In this document: positions 8,480 to 16,027 of the stretch, piece after piece
How the letters are laid out: each line of letters starts with the position of its first letter
Numbering within the stretch: position 1 is the first letter of the stretch
Source: Bacteroidales bacterium
GTDB taxonomy: Bacteria > Bacteroidota > Bacteroidia > Bacteroidales > F082
DNA length: 43,754 bases
Direction of reading: 5' to 3'
NCBI GenBank assembly: GCA_017439405.1
Contig: JAFSJF010000059.1
Span: 1-43,754, forward strand
Notes under the pieces: generated by a model
What the model was told of the DNA's origin: nothing
Database searches by the model: none
The model's input: only the letters and a program-made list of their open reading frames with translations
Position numbers and translations under genes: made by a program

Positions 8480-9369
8480 TTCCGATGCGCAAAGCTCCAC
8501 ACAATCATCACGATACCGATGACGACAAACGGGACGCTGAGCCATTGGCCCATGTCGAAAGTCATGTTCTTCTCAAACTCCACCTGCACGTTTTTCAAGA
8601 ACTCGATGCAGATGCGCGAGCCGAAAATGATGACCAAGAAGGTGCCGAACATCAGGCCGGGCTGCTTGTTGCCAAGGTCGCGCTTGTAGTACATCCACAG
8701 CAGGATGCCCATCGCCACGAGGCAGAAGAAGGCCTCGTAAAGCCCCGTCGGGTGGCAAGGCAGCCATTCGCTCGGCGGGCAAGGCGCGTCCCAGGCAAAG
8801 CATGGCGTGTAGTTGTCAAACGTGCCGCAAAACTGCTCCGCGCCACGCATGAAGACGAAGCCCCAAGGCAGCGAGGTCGGGGTTCCGTAAATCTCGTGGT
8901 TCATCACGTTGCCGCAGCGAATCAACGCCCCGACGAGGCACACCGCCACCACGATGCGGTCGAGAATCCAAATATAGGTGATACTTTGCTTGTTGTCCTT
9001 TTCCTTTTTCGACTTGTTGTAATGCTTCACATAAAGCCACAAGCCAATCAAAATGCCGATGGCTCCGCCGTGGCTGGCGAGACCACCTTCCCAAACCTTC
9101 AGGATGTCAATGGGATGCGCGAGATACTCGGCTGGCTCGTAAAACAGGCAATGGCCGAGACGAGCTCCGATGATGGTTGAGACGAGCATATACATGAGCA
9201 GGTCGAACAGCGAGTCTTCGGTCATTTTTTCCTTGCGGTACATCCGCTGCATGACGTAATAGCCGATGAAGAAGCCCAAGGCCCACAGCAGGCCGTACCA
9301 ACGGATTTGCAGAGGTCCAAGGTGAAACAGGACAGGGTCAACGTTCCAAGTGATAAAAGACAGTTTCAT
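8452..9369 (-). CDS. lgt: Prolipoprotein diacylglyceryl transferase Lgt (305 aa)
   Basis: Lgt moves diacylglycerol from phosphatidylglycerol to the lipobox cysteine of prolipoproteins, the first step of lipoprotein maturation at the inner membrane. Seven membrane segments are expected and the hydrophobic runs fit. Conserved blocks: EGGLASHGGAIG at residues 94-105, with H100 matching the E. coli His103 position; RCGNVMNHEIYG at 151-162, matching the family signature RxGNFxNxExxG; and a late GSRICIEF. The start MKLSFITWNVDP is typical. It stands alone on its strand. Its lipoprotein clients in this window include the mannosidase and the 335-aa protein at 38439. Confidence 0.95.
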   Translation of the reverse strand: MKLSFITWNVDPVLFHLGPLQIRWYGLLWALGFFIGYYVMQRMYRKEKMTEDSLFDLLMYMLVSTIIGARLGHCLFYEPAEYLAHPIDILKVWEGGLASHGGAIGILIGLWLYVKHYNKSKKEKDNKQSITYIWILDRIVVAVCLVGALIRCGNVMNHEIYGTPTSLPWGFVFMRGAEQFCGTFDNYTPCFAWDAPCPPSEWLPCHPTGLYEAFFCLVAMGILLWMYYKRDLGNKQPGLMFGTFLVIIFGSRICIEFLKNVQVEFEKNMTFDMGQWLSVPFVVIGIVMIVWSFAHRKNKPTTNPA

Positions 9370-9462
9370 AGGTGATATTCAAACAATTATAAGTTAATCA
9401 ATCTGTAATTTAGGATTTTGATATTGTTTCCATTTAATGGGAATATGTAAATCGAAATTCGC

Positions 9463-10044
9463 TTATGCAAGATGCACAACATCAGGTAACAAGCACTGTT
9501 TGAAACGATTTTCATAACGATTCAAGAAAACAGTACCATTACATAGGGAATTCAAATCCGCAGAATAATGATTTGGAGGAAAATACACATAAACTCGTTG
9601 TTTGGCTTCTAATGCCAGTTCTACAGCTGGAATCATGTCACTATCTGCTGATACGATTATTGCAACATCACATTTCTTCTTATAAGCGTCAGCAACAACC
9701 TGAGTGGCAATTCTCACGTCAGACTCTTTCTCTTCATAGGTCCTAATAGTGTAACCACAATTCCTACAAACCATTTCCTTTTTCAGAAATTTCCCCAAAA
9801 CCAGTTGGTATCTCGGATTCTCTTTGTTTGCTTGAAAAAAAGCATTCTGATTTAGCTTCTTTGCATTATCATAAGGTCTGGCTGAAAAGTATTTTACTGC
9901 AACCAATTCTTGATTGTCTTTCATAAACATATCGAAGAATTTAACCACATCCAACCAATAATACCTCTTCCATCGAGGCTCAGAGCGCAACCCGAAATAG
10001 AAATTAAACCCATCAATATAAGCAATAACTCTCTGTTTTTCCAT
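9463..10044 (-). CDS. NYN-domain (LabA/DUF88-like, PIN-fold) protein, putative RNase (193 aa)
   Basis: NYN proteins share the PIN nuclease fold, and many are metal-dependent ribonucleases. The conserved acidic residues are present: D11 in AYIDGFNFY, D109 in KESDVRIA, and D134 and D136 in VSADSDMIP. A C93-x2-C96 pair (CRNCGY) followed by TYEEK fits the small insertion seen in LabA-like proteins. The start at 10044 (MEKQRVIAYIDG) is chosen over the ATG at 10068 because the latter lies in the terminator-like hairpin of the leader and the family begins close to the first Asp. The gene is clearly more AT-rich than its neighbours, which points to horizontal transfer. Target and role are unknown; phage defence or RNA turnover are both possible. 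Confidence 0.82.
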   Translation of the reverse strand: MEKQRVIAYIDGFNFYFGLRSEPRWKRYYWLDVVKFFDMFMKDNQELVAVKYFSARPYDNAKKLNQNAFFQANKENPRYQLVLGKFLKKEMVCRNCGYTIRTYEEKESDVRIATQVVADAYKKKCDVAIIVSADSDMIPAVELALEAKQRVYVYFPPNHYSADLNSLCNGTVFLNRYENRFKQCLLPDVVHLA

Positions 10045-10058
10045 AACATAAAAAATAA

Positions 10059-10106
10059 GCCACCTCATTTTGTAAGGTGGCGGACCGTAGTATTTTCCAC
10101 CTACGG
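10059..10106 (-). promoter_or_regulatory. Attenuator-like leader of the NYN gene
   Basis: Read on the minus strand, hairpin CCGTAG/CTACGG (10106-10085) is followed by GCCACCT/AGGTGGC (10081-10059), which runs directly into TTATTTTTTAT, the form of an intrinsic terminator. The block CCACCT (10080-10075) can instead pair with an upstream AGGTGG (10102-10097), which would break both hairpins. This is the mutually exclusive pairing expected of transcription attenuation. The NYN start codon is just downstream, at 10044. Confidence 0.5.
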
Positions 10107-10121
10107 GGGATAAATCTGCTG

Positions 10122-10150
10122 CAAATGTACATCTTTTTCCGATATTGCAA
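10122..10150 (-). promoter_or_regulatory. Promoter of the NYN gene
   Basis: On the minus strand, TTG (10150-10148) lies 18 bases from TACATTTG (10129-10122), fitting the Bacteroidetes -33/-7 pattern. It places transcription start near 10115, so the leader is about 70 bases. Confidence 0.6.
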
Positions 10151-10178
10151 CTGTTTTTTGCAAAAAAATCACTTTCCG

Positions 10179-10206
10179 TGTAACTTTTTTACATGAACTC
10201 CGTATT
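10179..10206 (+). promoter_or_regulatory. ECF-type promoter of the sigma factor gene, TGTAAC-N16-CGTATT
   Basis: TGTAAC (10179-10184), 16 bases, then CGTATT (10201-10206). The same two hexamers with the same 16-base spacing precede the GIN-domain gene (13378-13351, minus strand). The layout is that of ECF sigma promoters (GTAAC-like -35, CGTA-like -10), so the sigma factor probably drives its own gene. A housekeeping-type TTTG (10157-10160) plus TAACTTTT (10181-10188) pair overlaps it. Confidence 0.68.
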
Positions 10207-10216
10207 ATTGCAGACG

Positions 10217-10717
10217 ATGGACAGAAAACAGTTCAACTACTGCGTGGAGCAATATGCCGACCGGCTTTTCCGCTTCGCGTTCGCGAGCCTCCGCAACCGC
10301 GAGCAGGCCGAGGACGTGGTGCAGGAGAGCTTTGCCCGCGTTTGGGAGCGCGTCGAAACGGTGGACTTCGCCACGGCCAAGACCTACCTCTTCAGCACCG
10401 CCCACCACGCAATGATTGACGAAGTACGTCACAACCAACGTTTTGCGAGCGTAGAGGAGATGAAAACAAACGTAGAAGGCAGCACCGTGAGCCGCTATCC
10501 CGACGTGAGCGACATCCTGCATAAGGCCTTGGCCTCCCTGCCCGAAGCACAAAGAAACGCCCTGCTTCTGCGCGACTACGAGGGCTACTCGTACCTAGAA
10601 ATCGGCGACATCACGGGGCAGAGCGAGGCGCAAGTGAAGGTGAACATCTTCCGCGCCCGCACCGCGTTGAAAAACAAACTGAAAAGCATCGACAACCTCA
10701 TAGACATAGAGCCATGA
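10217..10717 (+). CDS. ECF-type RNA polymerase sigma factor (166 aa)
   Basis: It directs RNA polymerase to a dedicated promoter set, probably in response to the envelope state. Region 2 covers about residues 5-75, with EQAEDVVQESFARVWE as the core-binding and -10 recognition helix. Region 4 covers about 102-158, with LPEAQRNALLLRDYEGYSYLEIG and the helix-turn-helix GQSEAQVKVNIFRAR. Length is typical. The ATG at 10217 (MDRKQFNYC) is preferred over the ATG at 10193 because the latter falls inside the promoter. With that promoter the transcript would begin only a few bases before the start, giving an almost leaderless mRNA. The stop overlaps the next gene by 4 bases, the usual coupling of a sigma factor with its anti-sigma factor. 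Confidence 0.9.
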   Translation: MDRKQFNYCVEQYADRLFRFAFASLRNREQAEDVVQESFARVWERVETVDFATAKTYLFSTAHHAMIDEVRHNQRFASVEEMKTNVEGSTVSRYPDVSDILHKALASLPEAQRNALLLRDYEGYSYLEIGDITGQSEAQVKVNIFRARTALKNKLKSIDNLIDIEP

Positions 10718-11553
10718 ACACGAACATCAACATCGACAACTACGAGGCTTATCTCCTTGACTACATGGAAGGTAACATCAGTCCCGAAGGGACGGCAGAA
10801 CTGAAAGCCTTCGTCGCGGCCCAAGGCTTGGACTGGGACGAACTCACCGAGGAACTTCCGCATCTGGAGACTCCTACCCTTGCCTATGAAAACAAGGAAG
10901 GTCTGAAGAAAAGAGCAACTGTCGTACCACTTTACGCCAAAATCGCCTCGGCTGCCGCTGCTGCGGGACTGTTGCTCACCGTGTCGTTGTGGCCGGAGAA
11001 GCAATTGCCCAAGTTGGAACCCATCGCCGACTTGAAGCCCATAGAGGCGACACGAATCGAGAGGCCGTTGGAAAGGCTTATTTTACAAACGAAACCGGCT
11101 CAGTTCGTCAAGCCGAATGTTGTGGTCAAGGAGAAAAAAGCTGAGGTTGAAAAGCATGTCGTTGTCGAGAAAGCTGAGATGCCGATGTTGGCCCAGTTGG
11201 AACCCATCAAAACCGAGAAAGTTCAGATTGCAGCACTTGCAGCCGACATTGAAGAGCCTGATTTCGACTATTTGGCCTATCGCATCAACACTGGAATGGC
11301 TATCGCACAATATGACAGCAATTCGTTTGAAGAAAACGTTGAAGACGAAGACGTTTCCTTTATCGGCAGAGGCTTGCTTTGGCTGACGGGCGGTCGCCAT
11401 TCGAGCCTTGCCAGCCTCATCAACTCGGGATTGAGACAAGCCAAGAAAGAGACCATCGAGGCCGCCACCGACATGGCCTTGGCTGCCTACCAACGCGCTG
11501 ATGAGCAGCTTGCATCGGCCAAGGAACGTTGGGAGGAGAAACGCGGGGAATGA
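10714..11553 (+). CDS. Probable anti-sigma factor, single-pass membrane protein (279 aa)
   Basis: It is inferred to hold the upstream sigma factor at the inner membrane. Residues 1-70 form a soluble acidic domain (NYEAYLLDYMEGNISPEG), a start common to Bacteroidetes anti-sigma-like proteins. One membrane segment lies at about 73-93 (AKIASAAAAAGLLLTV). The rest is an outside-facing region rich in Lys, Glu and Val to about 165, followed by a more ordered C-terminal part (FIGRGLLWLTGGRHSSL) with amphipathic helices at the end. I see no zinc-binding HxxxCxxC motif. The start ATG overlaps the sigma stop (ATGA). The function rests mainly on position and topology, since sequence similarity is weak. 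Confidence 0.68.
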   Translation: MNTNINIDNYEAYLLDYMEGNISPEGTAELKAFVAAQGLDWDELTEELPHLETPTLAYENKEGLKKRATVVPLYAKIASAAAAAGLLLTVSLWPEKQLPKLEPIADLKPIEATRIERPLERLILQTKPAQFVKPNVVVKEKKAEVEKHVVVEKAEMPMLAQLEPIKTEKVQIAALAADIEEPDFDYLAYRINTGMAIAQYDSNSFEENVEDEDVSFIGRGLLWLTGGRHSSLASLINSGLRQAKKETIEAATDMALAAYQRADEQLASAKERWEEKRGE

Positions 11554-11563
11554 GTTTCTTTTT

Positions 11564-11820
11564 CACGCAGAATACGCTGAATTATGGGAAGCGCGAAGCG
11601 ACGCTGTTTCTTCTCACGCAGAATGCGCAGAACCTTGGGAATGGTCGCCTCTTTGCGCCGACATGCTTCGTGTCATTAAGCAAAACAAAGCAATCCAGAG
11701 AATAACATCTCTGGATTGCTTCGTCGTGCCTCCTCGCAATGACGCAAAGCGGCGAAAAACTGGTATTCATCAGGTTCTGCGTATTCTGCGATTTCTGCGT
11801 GAGATATTTTCTGCGTGAGA
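11564..11820. repeat. Intergenic repeat cluster, locus 1 (CACGCAGAAT family)
   Basis: Copies of CACGCAGAATnCGC at 11564-11580 and 11615-11632, and the inverted form TTCTGCGTATTCTGCG with repeats to CTGCGTGAGA at 11775-11820. The 18-mer CACGCAGAATGCGCAGAA (11615-11632) recurs exactly at 15916-15933. GAAGCGCGAAGCGACG (11588-11603) recurs inverted at 15963-15978. No gene is visible in the 273 bases between the two convergent genes. Confidence 0.75.
11688..11721. terminator. 13-bp perfect hairpin, possible bidirectional terminator
   Basis: AAGCAATCCAGAG (11688-11700) pairs with CTCTGGATTGCTT (11709-11721) over an 8-base loop. It is centred between two convergent genes. It lacks a strong T tract, so it may be only a repeat element. 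Confidence 0.45.
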
Positions 11821-11826
11821 TTATCC

Positions 11827-13302
11827 TCAGAAATTGATGCTAAACCCCAACATAAGCGGGTGCGCCTTGGCTGCATCACGACCTTTAACGTAGGTGGGAA
11901 CAAGCGCATAGTTGGCAAAGAAGCCCAAATTCTCGCCACCGATACGGAACGAGGCATCACATTTGAAGAGGTTGGTCAAGTAGTTGTTATAGGTCTTCTC
12001 ATTGCTGCCGTCGGCAAACTTGATGCGAGTCCAAGAGGCGAGGCGAATGCCGCCCGTCACGCCAAAGTCGATGTAGAAATGGCGCGTTGGCCTCACCTCG
12101 ATCATCAGCGGGACTTGGGCATAGAGCAAGCCGAATTTACTATTCTTCACTGGGCGGTCGTCGGGCAGCAAAGTGTTGACCAACTCATTGTTTTCCACCG
12201 TCATCCTGATATAGTTCTTCCAGCTGTAGTTGTTCCAGCCGATGCCGATGCCCGTGAACAGCCCGACCGTGTGCTTCCTGTTGAAAGCAACGCCCACATC
12301 GGCGATGTTGAAGCCGAAATACCAGCTGCGCATCGGGCGGATGGCCATCAAGTCATCGAGGCCTGTGTAGGTGTTCATGGCCGACGGGTCAAGGAGCATG
12401 TTCAAGCCCGCCTCGAAGCCGTTCCAATGGGCATCGAAGAGGAGGTTTTTCTTCTCGCCGCACTTCCTTTCTGAGTTGTACTTATAGGAAACCACGTTCT
12501 TGTGTCCATCCGACATAATCTCGCCCGAACCCGTTGAAGTGAAACGCGATTGGTCATAATGCAATTCAGGTACCCGCAAGTCGCCTGAACCCGTGAGTGT
12601 GGCGTTAATCATCTTGCACTGCCCCTTGAGTGTGACATCGCCTGATCCAATCATTTTAATGTTGATGGTATCATAATCCACGTCCAACCTAATGTCGCCT
12701 GAGCCTAGCACAACAATGTCGAGTGTTTTGCCTTTTATCACGCCGCTGCCAATGACATCGCCAGAACCGCGAATGATGATTTTGTCAAGCTGCGGCATGG
12801 CGACATCATAATCACTTGAGCCTTTAAAAAACACATTGCCATCCACTACATACCTGTCGGAAGCGCCCATGTCGCCACTCGAGAGCGAGAATCCGTCCTG
12901 ACTTTGCCTGATTGTCACATTGCCGGAACCTTCAACAGTGATGGCATGGGCCTGCGAATCGTCATTCTTCAAAAGCTGATAGTTGAAGGACTTATCAAAC
13001 TGTTTTTCAAACTTGTCGCCCCACTTTTCCATCTCTTTCCCCCACTGCTCCATTTCCTTGCCCCATTGTTCCATGTCGCGTTCAAAAGTCTTCCAGTCCA
13101 CCGAATCGGAAAGTTTCTGGAGCACCCCCCCCATCTCGCGCATCCTCTCGGCAAATTGCTCTTGGCTTTGCGACAATTCAGCCATTCGGCTCTTCATGAT
13201 GCTATCCGTTTTAGGATCAATCGGTTTGGATTCATTCACCTGCGCCTTCATCGTTCCGAAGGCCAGCAGCAGCAAGGCTGCCAAAATCATTCTTTTTTTC
13301 AT
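11827..13302 (-). CDS. GIN-domain (DUF2807) protein with C-terminal outer-membrane beta-barrel (491 aa)
   Basis: An envelope protein with an unusual fusion. A signal peptide spans residues 1-21 (MILAALLLLAF, ending MKAQ). About 45-110 is a charged helical stretch with a seven-residue repeat (EQWGKEM, EQWGKEM, EKWGDKF), likely a coiled coil. The putative head GIN domain covers about 115-275, shown by recurring GSGxV or GSGD turns of a right-handed beta-helix. The rest (about 290-491) alternates polar and hydrophobic residues and ends in phenylalanine, as outer-membrane barrels do. The ATG at 13302 is chosen because it gives a clean signal peptide; the frame is open to 13365. Its promoter matches that of the sigma factor gene, with which it converges. 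Confidence 0.8.
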   Translation of the reverse strand: MKKRMILAALLLLAFGTMKAQVNESKPIDPKTDSIMKSRMAELSQSQEQFAERMREMGGVLQKLSDSVDWKTFERDMEQWGKEMEQWGKEMEKWGDKFEKQFDKSFNYQLLKNDDSQAHAITVEGSGNVTIRQSQDGFSLSSGDMGASDRYVVDGNVFFKGSSDYDVAMPQLDKIIIRGSGDVIGSGVIKGKTLDIVVLGSGDIRLDVDYDTINIKMIGSGDVTLKGQCKMINATLTGSGDLRVPELHYDQSRFTSTGSGEIMSDGHKNVVSYKYNSERKCGEKKNLLFDAHWNGFEAGLNMLLDPSAMNTYTGLDDLMAIRPMRSWYFGFNIADVGVAFNRKHTVGLFTGIGIGWNNYSWKNYIRMTVENNELVNTLLPDDRPVKNSKFGLLYAQVPLMIEVRPTRHFYIDFGVTGGIRLASWTRIKFADGSNEKTYNNYLTNLFKCDASFRIGGENLGFFANYALVPTYVKGRDAAKAHPLMLGFSINF

Positions 13303-13350
13303 TTTTTGTTGATGTTTTAGTTGTTTGTTGTTCTTCTTATCAACAAACGT

Positions 13351-13378
13351 AATACGAAGAAACACGGAAAAAGTTACA
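13351..13378 (-). promoter_or_regulatory. ECF-type promoter of the GIN-domain gene, TGTAAC-N16-CGTATT
   Basis: On the minus strand, TGTAAC (13378-13373), 16 bases, CGTATT (13356-13351), identical in both hexamers and spacing to the sigma gene promoter. A housekeeping-like TACGTTTG (13351-13344) follows directly. The start codon is 49 bases beyond the CGTATT box. Confidence 0.66.
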
Positions 13379-13480
13379 GGTCAAAAACAGACTTTTCTCA
13401 ACAAAATTCCATCAATTTCACAAAAACAAACACAGCAATCACGATATTAAGTAATTACAATTTTATACAACCATGAAAAA

Positions 13481-13567
13481 GTAACTTATTGCAGGTAATT
13501 TGACAGTTTTTTAGTAACTTATTGCAGGTAATTTCGCTTTTCCAAGGTAACTTTTTGCAGGTAAAGT
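13481..13567. repeat. Three direct repeats with a 33-bp period
   Basis: Units begin at 13481, 13514 and 13547. The first two share GTAACTTATTGCAGGTAATT exactly; the third is GTAACTTTTTGCAGGTAAAG. The stretches between units are unrelated to each other. On the minus strand the units keep one reading frame and read LPAISY or LPAKSY, interrupted by one stop. A 23-codon frame (13577-13509, starting ATG) contains two of them, directly after the mannosidase stop. The rest of this 283-base gap holds only the GIN promoter and AT-rich sequence. Confidence 0.8.
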
Positions 13568-13585
13568 GTCCTCAAAGTCCATTTT

Positions 13586-15898
13586 TCAAAGGTTGGCAAC
13601 TGCGTGGAAATAGCATTTGCGCTCGGCGGTGAGGGTGTCGCCTTCGGTCAGTTCCAGCTTCACGTAAACCTTTTGCAAATCGGCATTTCTCAAATAATCG
13701 CCTAGACCTTCCACAACGTATTTCCGGTTTTCGTTGGCCTTCATCTCCACTTTCAGTTTTTGTTCAAACTTTGGGTGGTCTTCGAGCTCATCGGATTTAA
13801 GGTCTTCAAAATCGCACACTTTGACGGTCAGCTCGCCATTGATGTCGCGCAGCAAGTCGGAGGTGACGAAAACGCCATAGTCTTTCTGGTCGAGGCTCAA
13901 AAGCACGGGCACAAAGAGCGTCTTCAGCCGCTCTTGCAGCACCTTGGGACGACCGTAATAGTCGATGGACGACCACGAAGTGACGGGCCACGCATCGTTG
14001 AGTTGCCAATAGAGCGTGCCCATGTTGTAAGGCTTCGCCGTGCGGTGCGCCTCAATCGCGATTTCCATGCCGTAGGCCTGCGAGAGTTGGCTCAAATGGA
14101 CGTATTCCTCAAAGTCCTTGGGTTGGGCGTCAGGATAATACCGTTGGATGAAATCGTCAATCTGTCGCGTGCCACGGGCGTGTTTCTGATGCGCCGCAAT
14201 CACTTCGGCATCCTTGCTCAGCGGCTCGTCTTGCGCTATCTTTTGAAGCGTTGAATAGTCGGGATAGCTTTGGTAGCCGTACTCGCTGTTGAAGCGGCCC
14301 ACCTTCTCACGATAGACCTCGTAAGGCAGTTCACCCCACCAAACGCCCCAATAGTGCACATCGCCTTGGGTGAGGCTTTCAGGCCGTCCCCAGCCTTTCG
14401 AGGGCGAACTGGGCCAATAGGGTCGCGTGCCGTCAAATTTTTCAACTACTTGAGGCAGAAGGGATTCAAAGAGTCGGTCATAGCCCGCCTTGATGGCTTT
14501 GTCGTCTTCCTCGCTCCAATTCAACGACTTCTGCCAGCCCCAGTTGTAGTAGCCTTCCGAAACCTCGTTGCCACCGCACCACAAGGCCAATGACGGATGC
14601 GAAGCCAAGCGTTTCACCTGCTCTTCGGCCTCGATTCGGGCGTTTTCGAAAAAAGCCTCGTCGTATGGATACATTGTGCCGGCATACATGAAATCCTCCC
14701 AAACCAAGATGCCCAACGAGTCGCAGATGTTGAAGAAATCATCCGAAGGATAAATGCCGCCGCCCCAAATGCGCAACATGTTGAAATGCGCATCTTTGGC
14801 TTGACGAAGCAGCTTCAGCGTGTTGTCGGGATTGATCCAGGTCTCAATCATCTCCTCGGGGACGTAGTTGGCGCCCTTGGCATAGAATGGCACGCCGTTC
14901 ACCTTGAAATAGAACGCCCGCCCGATGCTGTCAGGCTCATCCACCATCTCGAAGGTGCGGATGCCCGAGCGGAACGACCTTGAATCCACGACCTCACCGT
15001 CCAATTTCAGTTTTAGCTCGAAATCATACAAAGGTTGCTCGCCCATCTCGTTGGGCCACCACAAACGAGGATGCTCGATCGTGATGGGCAAGTAAATTCC
15101 CTGATTTCCTTCTCTAAGTTCAACCTCAAATTGATAAGTTTTTTGCTGATCCACAGTGATTTCCACCTCCGCCAATGCCCTGAACCTATCGCAGTATGCA
15201 AAGAAATAAAGCCAAAGGTTGGCGCTATCGGCATCGGCGGCTTTGGTGACGGTATAAGCATCCTCCAACCACGCACTATTCCATTTCCTTGCGACCAACT
15301 TCACGGGTTTCCAAATGCCCACGTTCTTGTACTTCGGTGCCCAGTCCCAGCCGTGCTGGTAGGGTGCCTTGCGCGTGACGGCGTATTTCTCAGGCAATCG
15401 AGGCTGATGTTGCTCATACAAAGCCAATTGTGTGCTGTCATAACGAGGAAAATGCACCTCAAGCAGGTTGTCTTTCTCTTTTAGATAGTCATTCACCCAC
15501 TGCTTCCACGAGCGGAACTGGTTGTCGGCAAAAAAGAGTTTTTCGCCGTTCAGTTTCACATCAGCGTAGGTGTCAAGACCTTCGAAAACCAACTCAACGC
15601 AATAGTTTTCAAGCATTTCCTTGTCCACATCGAAATGCAAGCTGTAGTCCCAAGGATGGTCGGAAATCCAGAGCAATTGGTTTTCCACCGTGCCGAGATA
15701 GGGATGCGGGATGATGCCGTTTTCATAAAGGCTCTGCTGCACCACCGAGGGCACATCGACCTGCATATTAATATCCAAGGTGTCGCCCGTGAGCGTCCAG
15801 CCTTGGTTGAGGCTTTGCTCGATGACGTTGGGTTTTTCAACTTGTTGACACGCTGTAAATGCGATTATCAGGAGAATTAAAGGAAGTAGTTTTTTCAT
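13586..15898 (-). CDS. GH2 beta-mannosidase, lipoprotein (770 aa)
   Basis: It is predicted to release mannose from the non-reducing end of beta-mannosides, for example mannan oligosaccharides or N-glycan cores, in the periplasm or at the outer membrane. The signal is of the lipoprotein type with C17 in FTACQQ, a substrate for Lgt. An N-terminal sugar-binding jelly roll covers about 30-200, an immunoglobulin-like GH2 domain about 210-320, and the catalytic barrel about 330-640. The acid/base is E445 in WCGGNEVSEG and the nucleophile E539 in FNSEYGYQ; NMLRIWGGGIYP is a further family block. It is slightly shorter than the usual 820-860 residues. No SusC/SusD pair or other glycosidase adjoins, so it is not part of a visible polysaccharide utilisation locus. 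Confidence 0.92.
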   Translation of the reverse strand: MKKLLPLILLIIAFTACQQVEKPNVIEQSLNQGWTLTGDTLDINMQVDVPSVVQQSLYENGIIPHPYLGTVENQLLWISDHPWDYSLHFDVDKEMLENYCVELVFEGLDTYADVKLNGEKLFFADNQFRSWKQWVNDYLKEKDNLLEVHFPRYDSTQLALYEQHQPRLPEKYAVTRKAPYQHGWDWAPKYKNVGIWKPVKLVARKWNSAWLEDAYTVTKAADADSANLWLYFFAYCDRFRALAEVEITVDQQKTYQFEVELREGNQGIYLPITIEHPRLWWPNEMGEQPLYDFELKLKLDGEVVDSRSFRSGIRTFEMVDEPDSIGRAFYFKVNGVPFYAKGANYVPEEMIETWINPDNTLKLLRQAKDAHFNMLRIWGGGIYPSDDFFNICDSLGILVWEDFMYAGTMYPYDEAFFENARIEAEEQVKRLASHPSLALWCGGNEVSEGYYNWGWQKSLNWSEEDDKAIKAGYDRLFESLLPQVVEKFDGTRPYWPSSPSKGWGRPESLTQGDVHYWGVWWGELPYEVYREKVGRFNSEYGYQSYPDYSTLQKIAQDEPLSKDAEVIAAHQKHARGTRQIDDFIQRYYPDAQPKDFEEYVHLSQLSQAYGMEIAIEAHRTAKPYNMGTLYWQLNDAWPVTSWSSIDYYGRPKVLQERLKTLFVPVLLSLDQKDYGVFVTSDLLRDINGELTVKVCDFEDLKSDELEDHPKFEQKLKVEMKANENRKYVVEGLGDYLRNADLQKVYVKLELTEGDTLTAERKCYFHAVANL

Positions 15899-15915
15899 TT
15901 TGAGTATTTTTTTGG

Positions 15916-16024
15916 CACGCAGAATGCGCAGAATTTTATGAACCTACCGGACGCCTATTTTTCGTCGCTTCGCGCTTCTGCGTATTCTGCGTATTCTGCG
16001 TGAGATAAATATTCCTGCGTGAGA
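15916..16024. repeat. Intergenic repeat cluster, locus 2 (CACGCAGAAT family)
   Basis: CACGCAGAATGCGCAGAA (15916-15933) and the inverted block TTCTGCGTATTCTGCGTA (from 15976), ending with CTGCGTGAGA copies at 16015-16024. It is the second locus of the family at 11564-11820, here between the mannosidase gene and cutC. Confidence 0.75.
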
Positions 16025-16027
16025 CAA

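Noticed and set aside
10059-10106. Integron attC-like site
   Set aside because: The hairpins are small, lack R-box sequences and are followed by a T-rich tail. An attenuator explains them better.
13481-13567. CRISPR array
   Set aside because: Only three units, with spacers of 12 bases, far shorter than CRISPR spacers, and no cas genes nearby.
13509-13577. Small peptide gene of 23 codons after the mannosidase
   Set aside because: It has an ATG and two repeat units in frame, but no promoter and no conservation evidence. It is kept only as part of the repeat finding.
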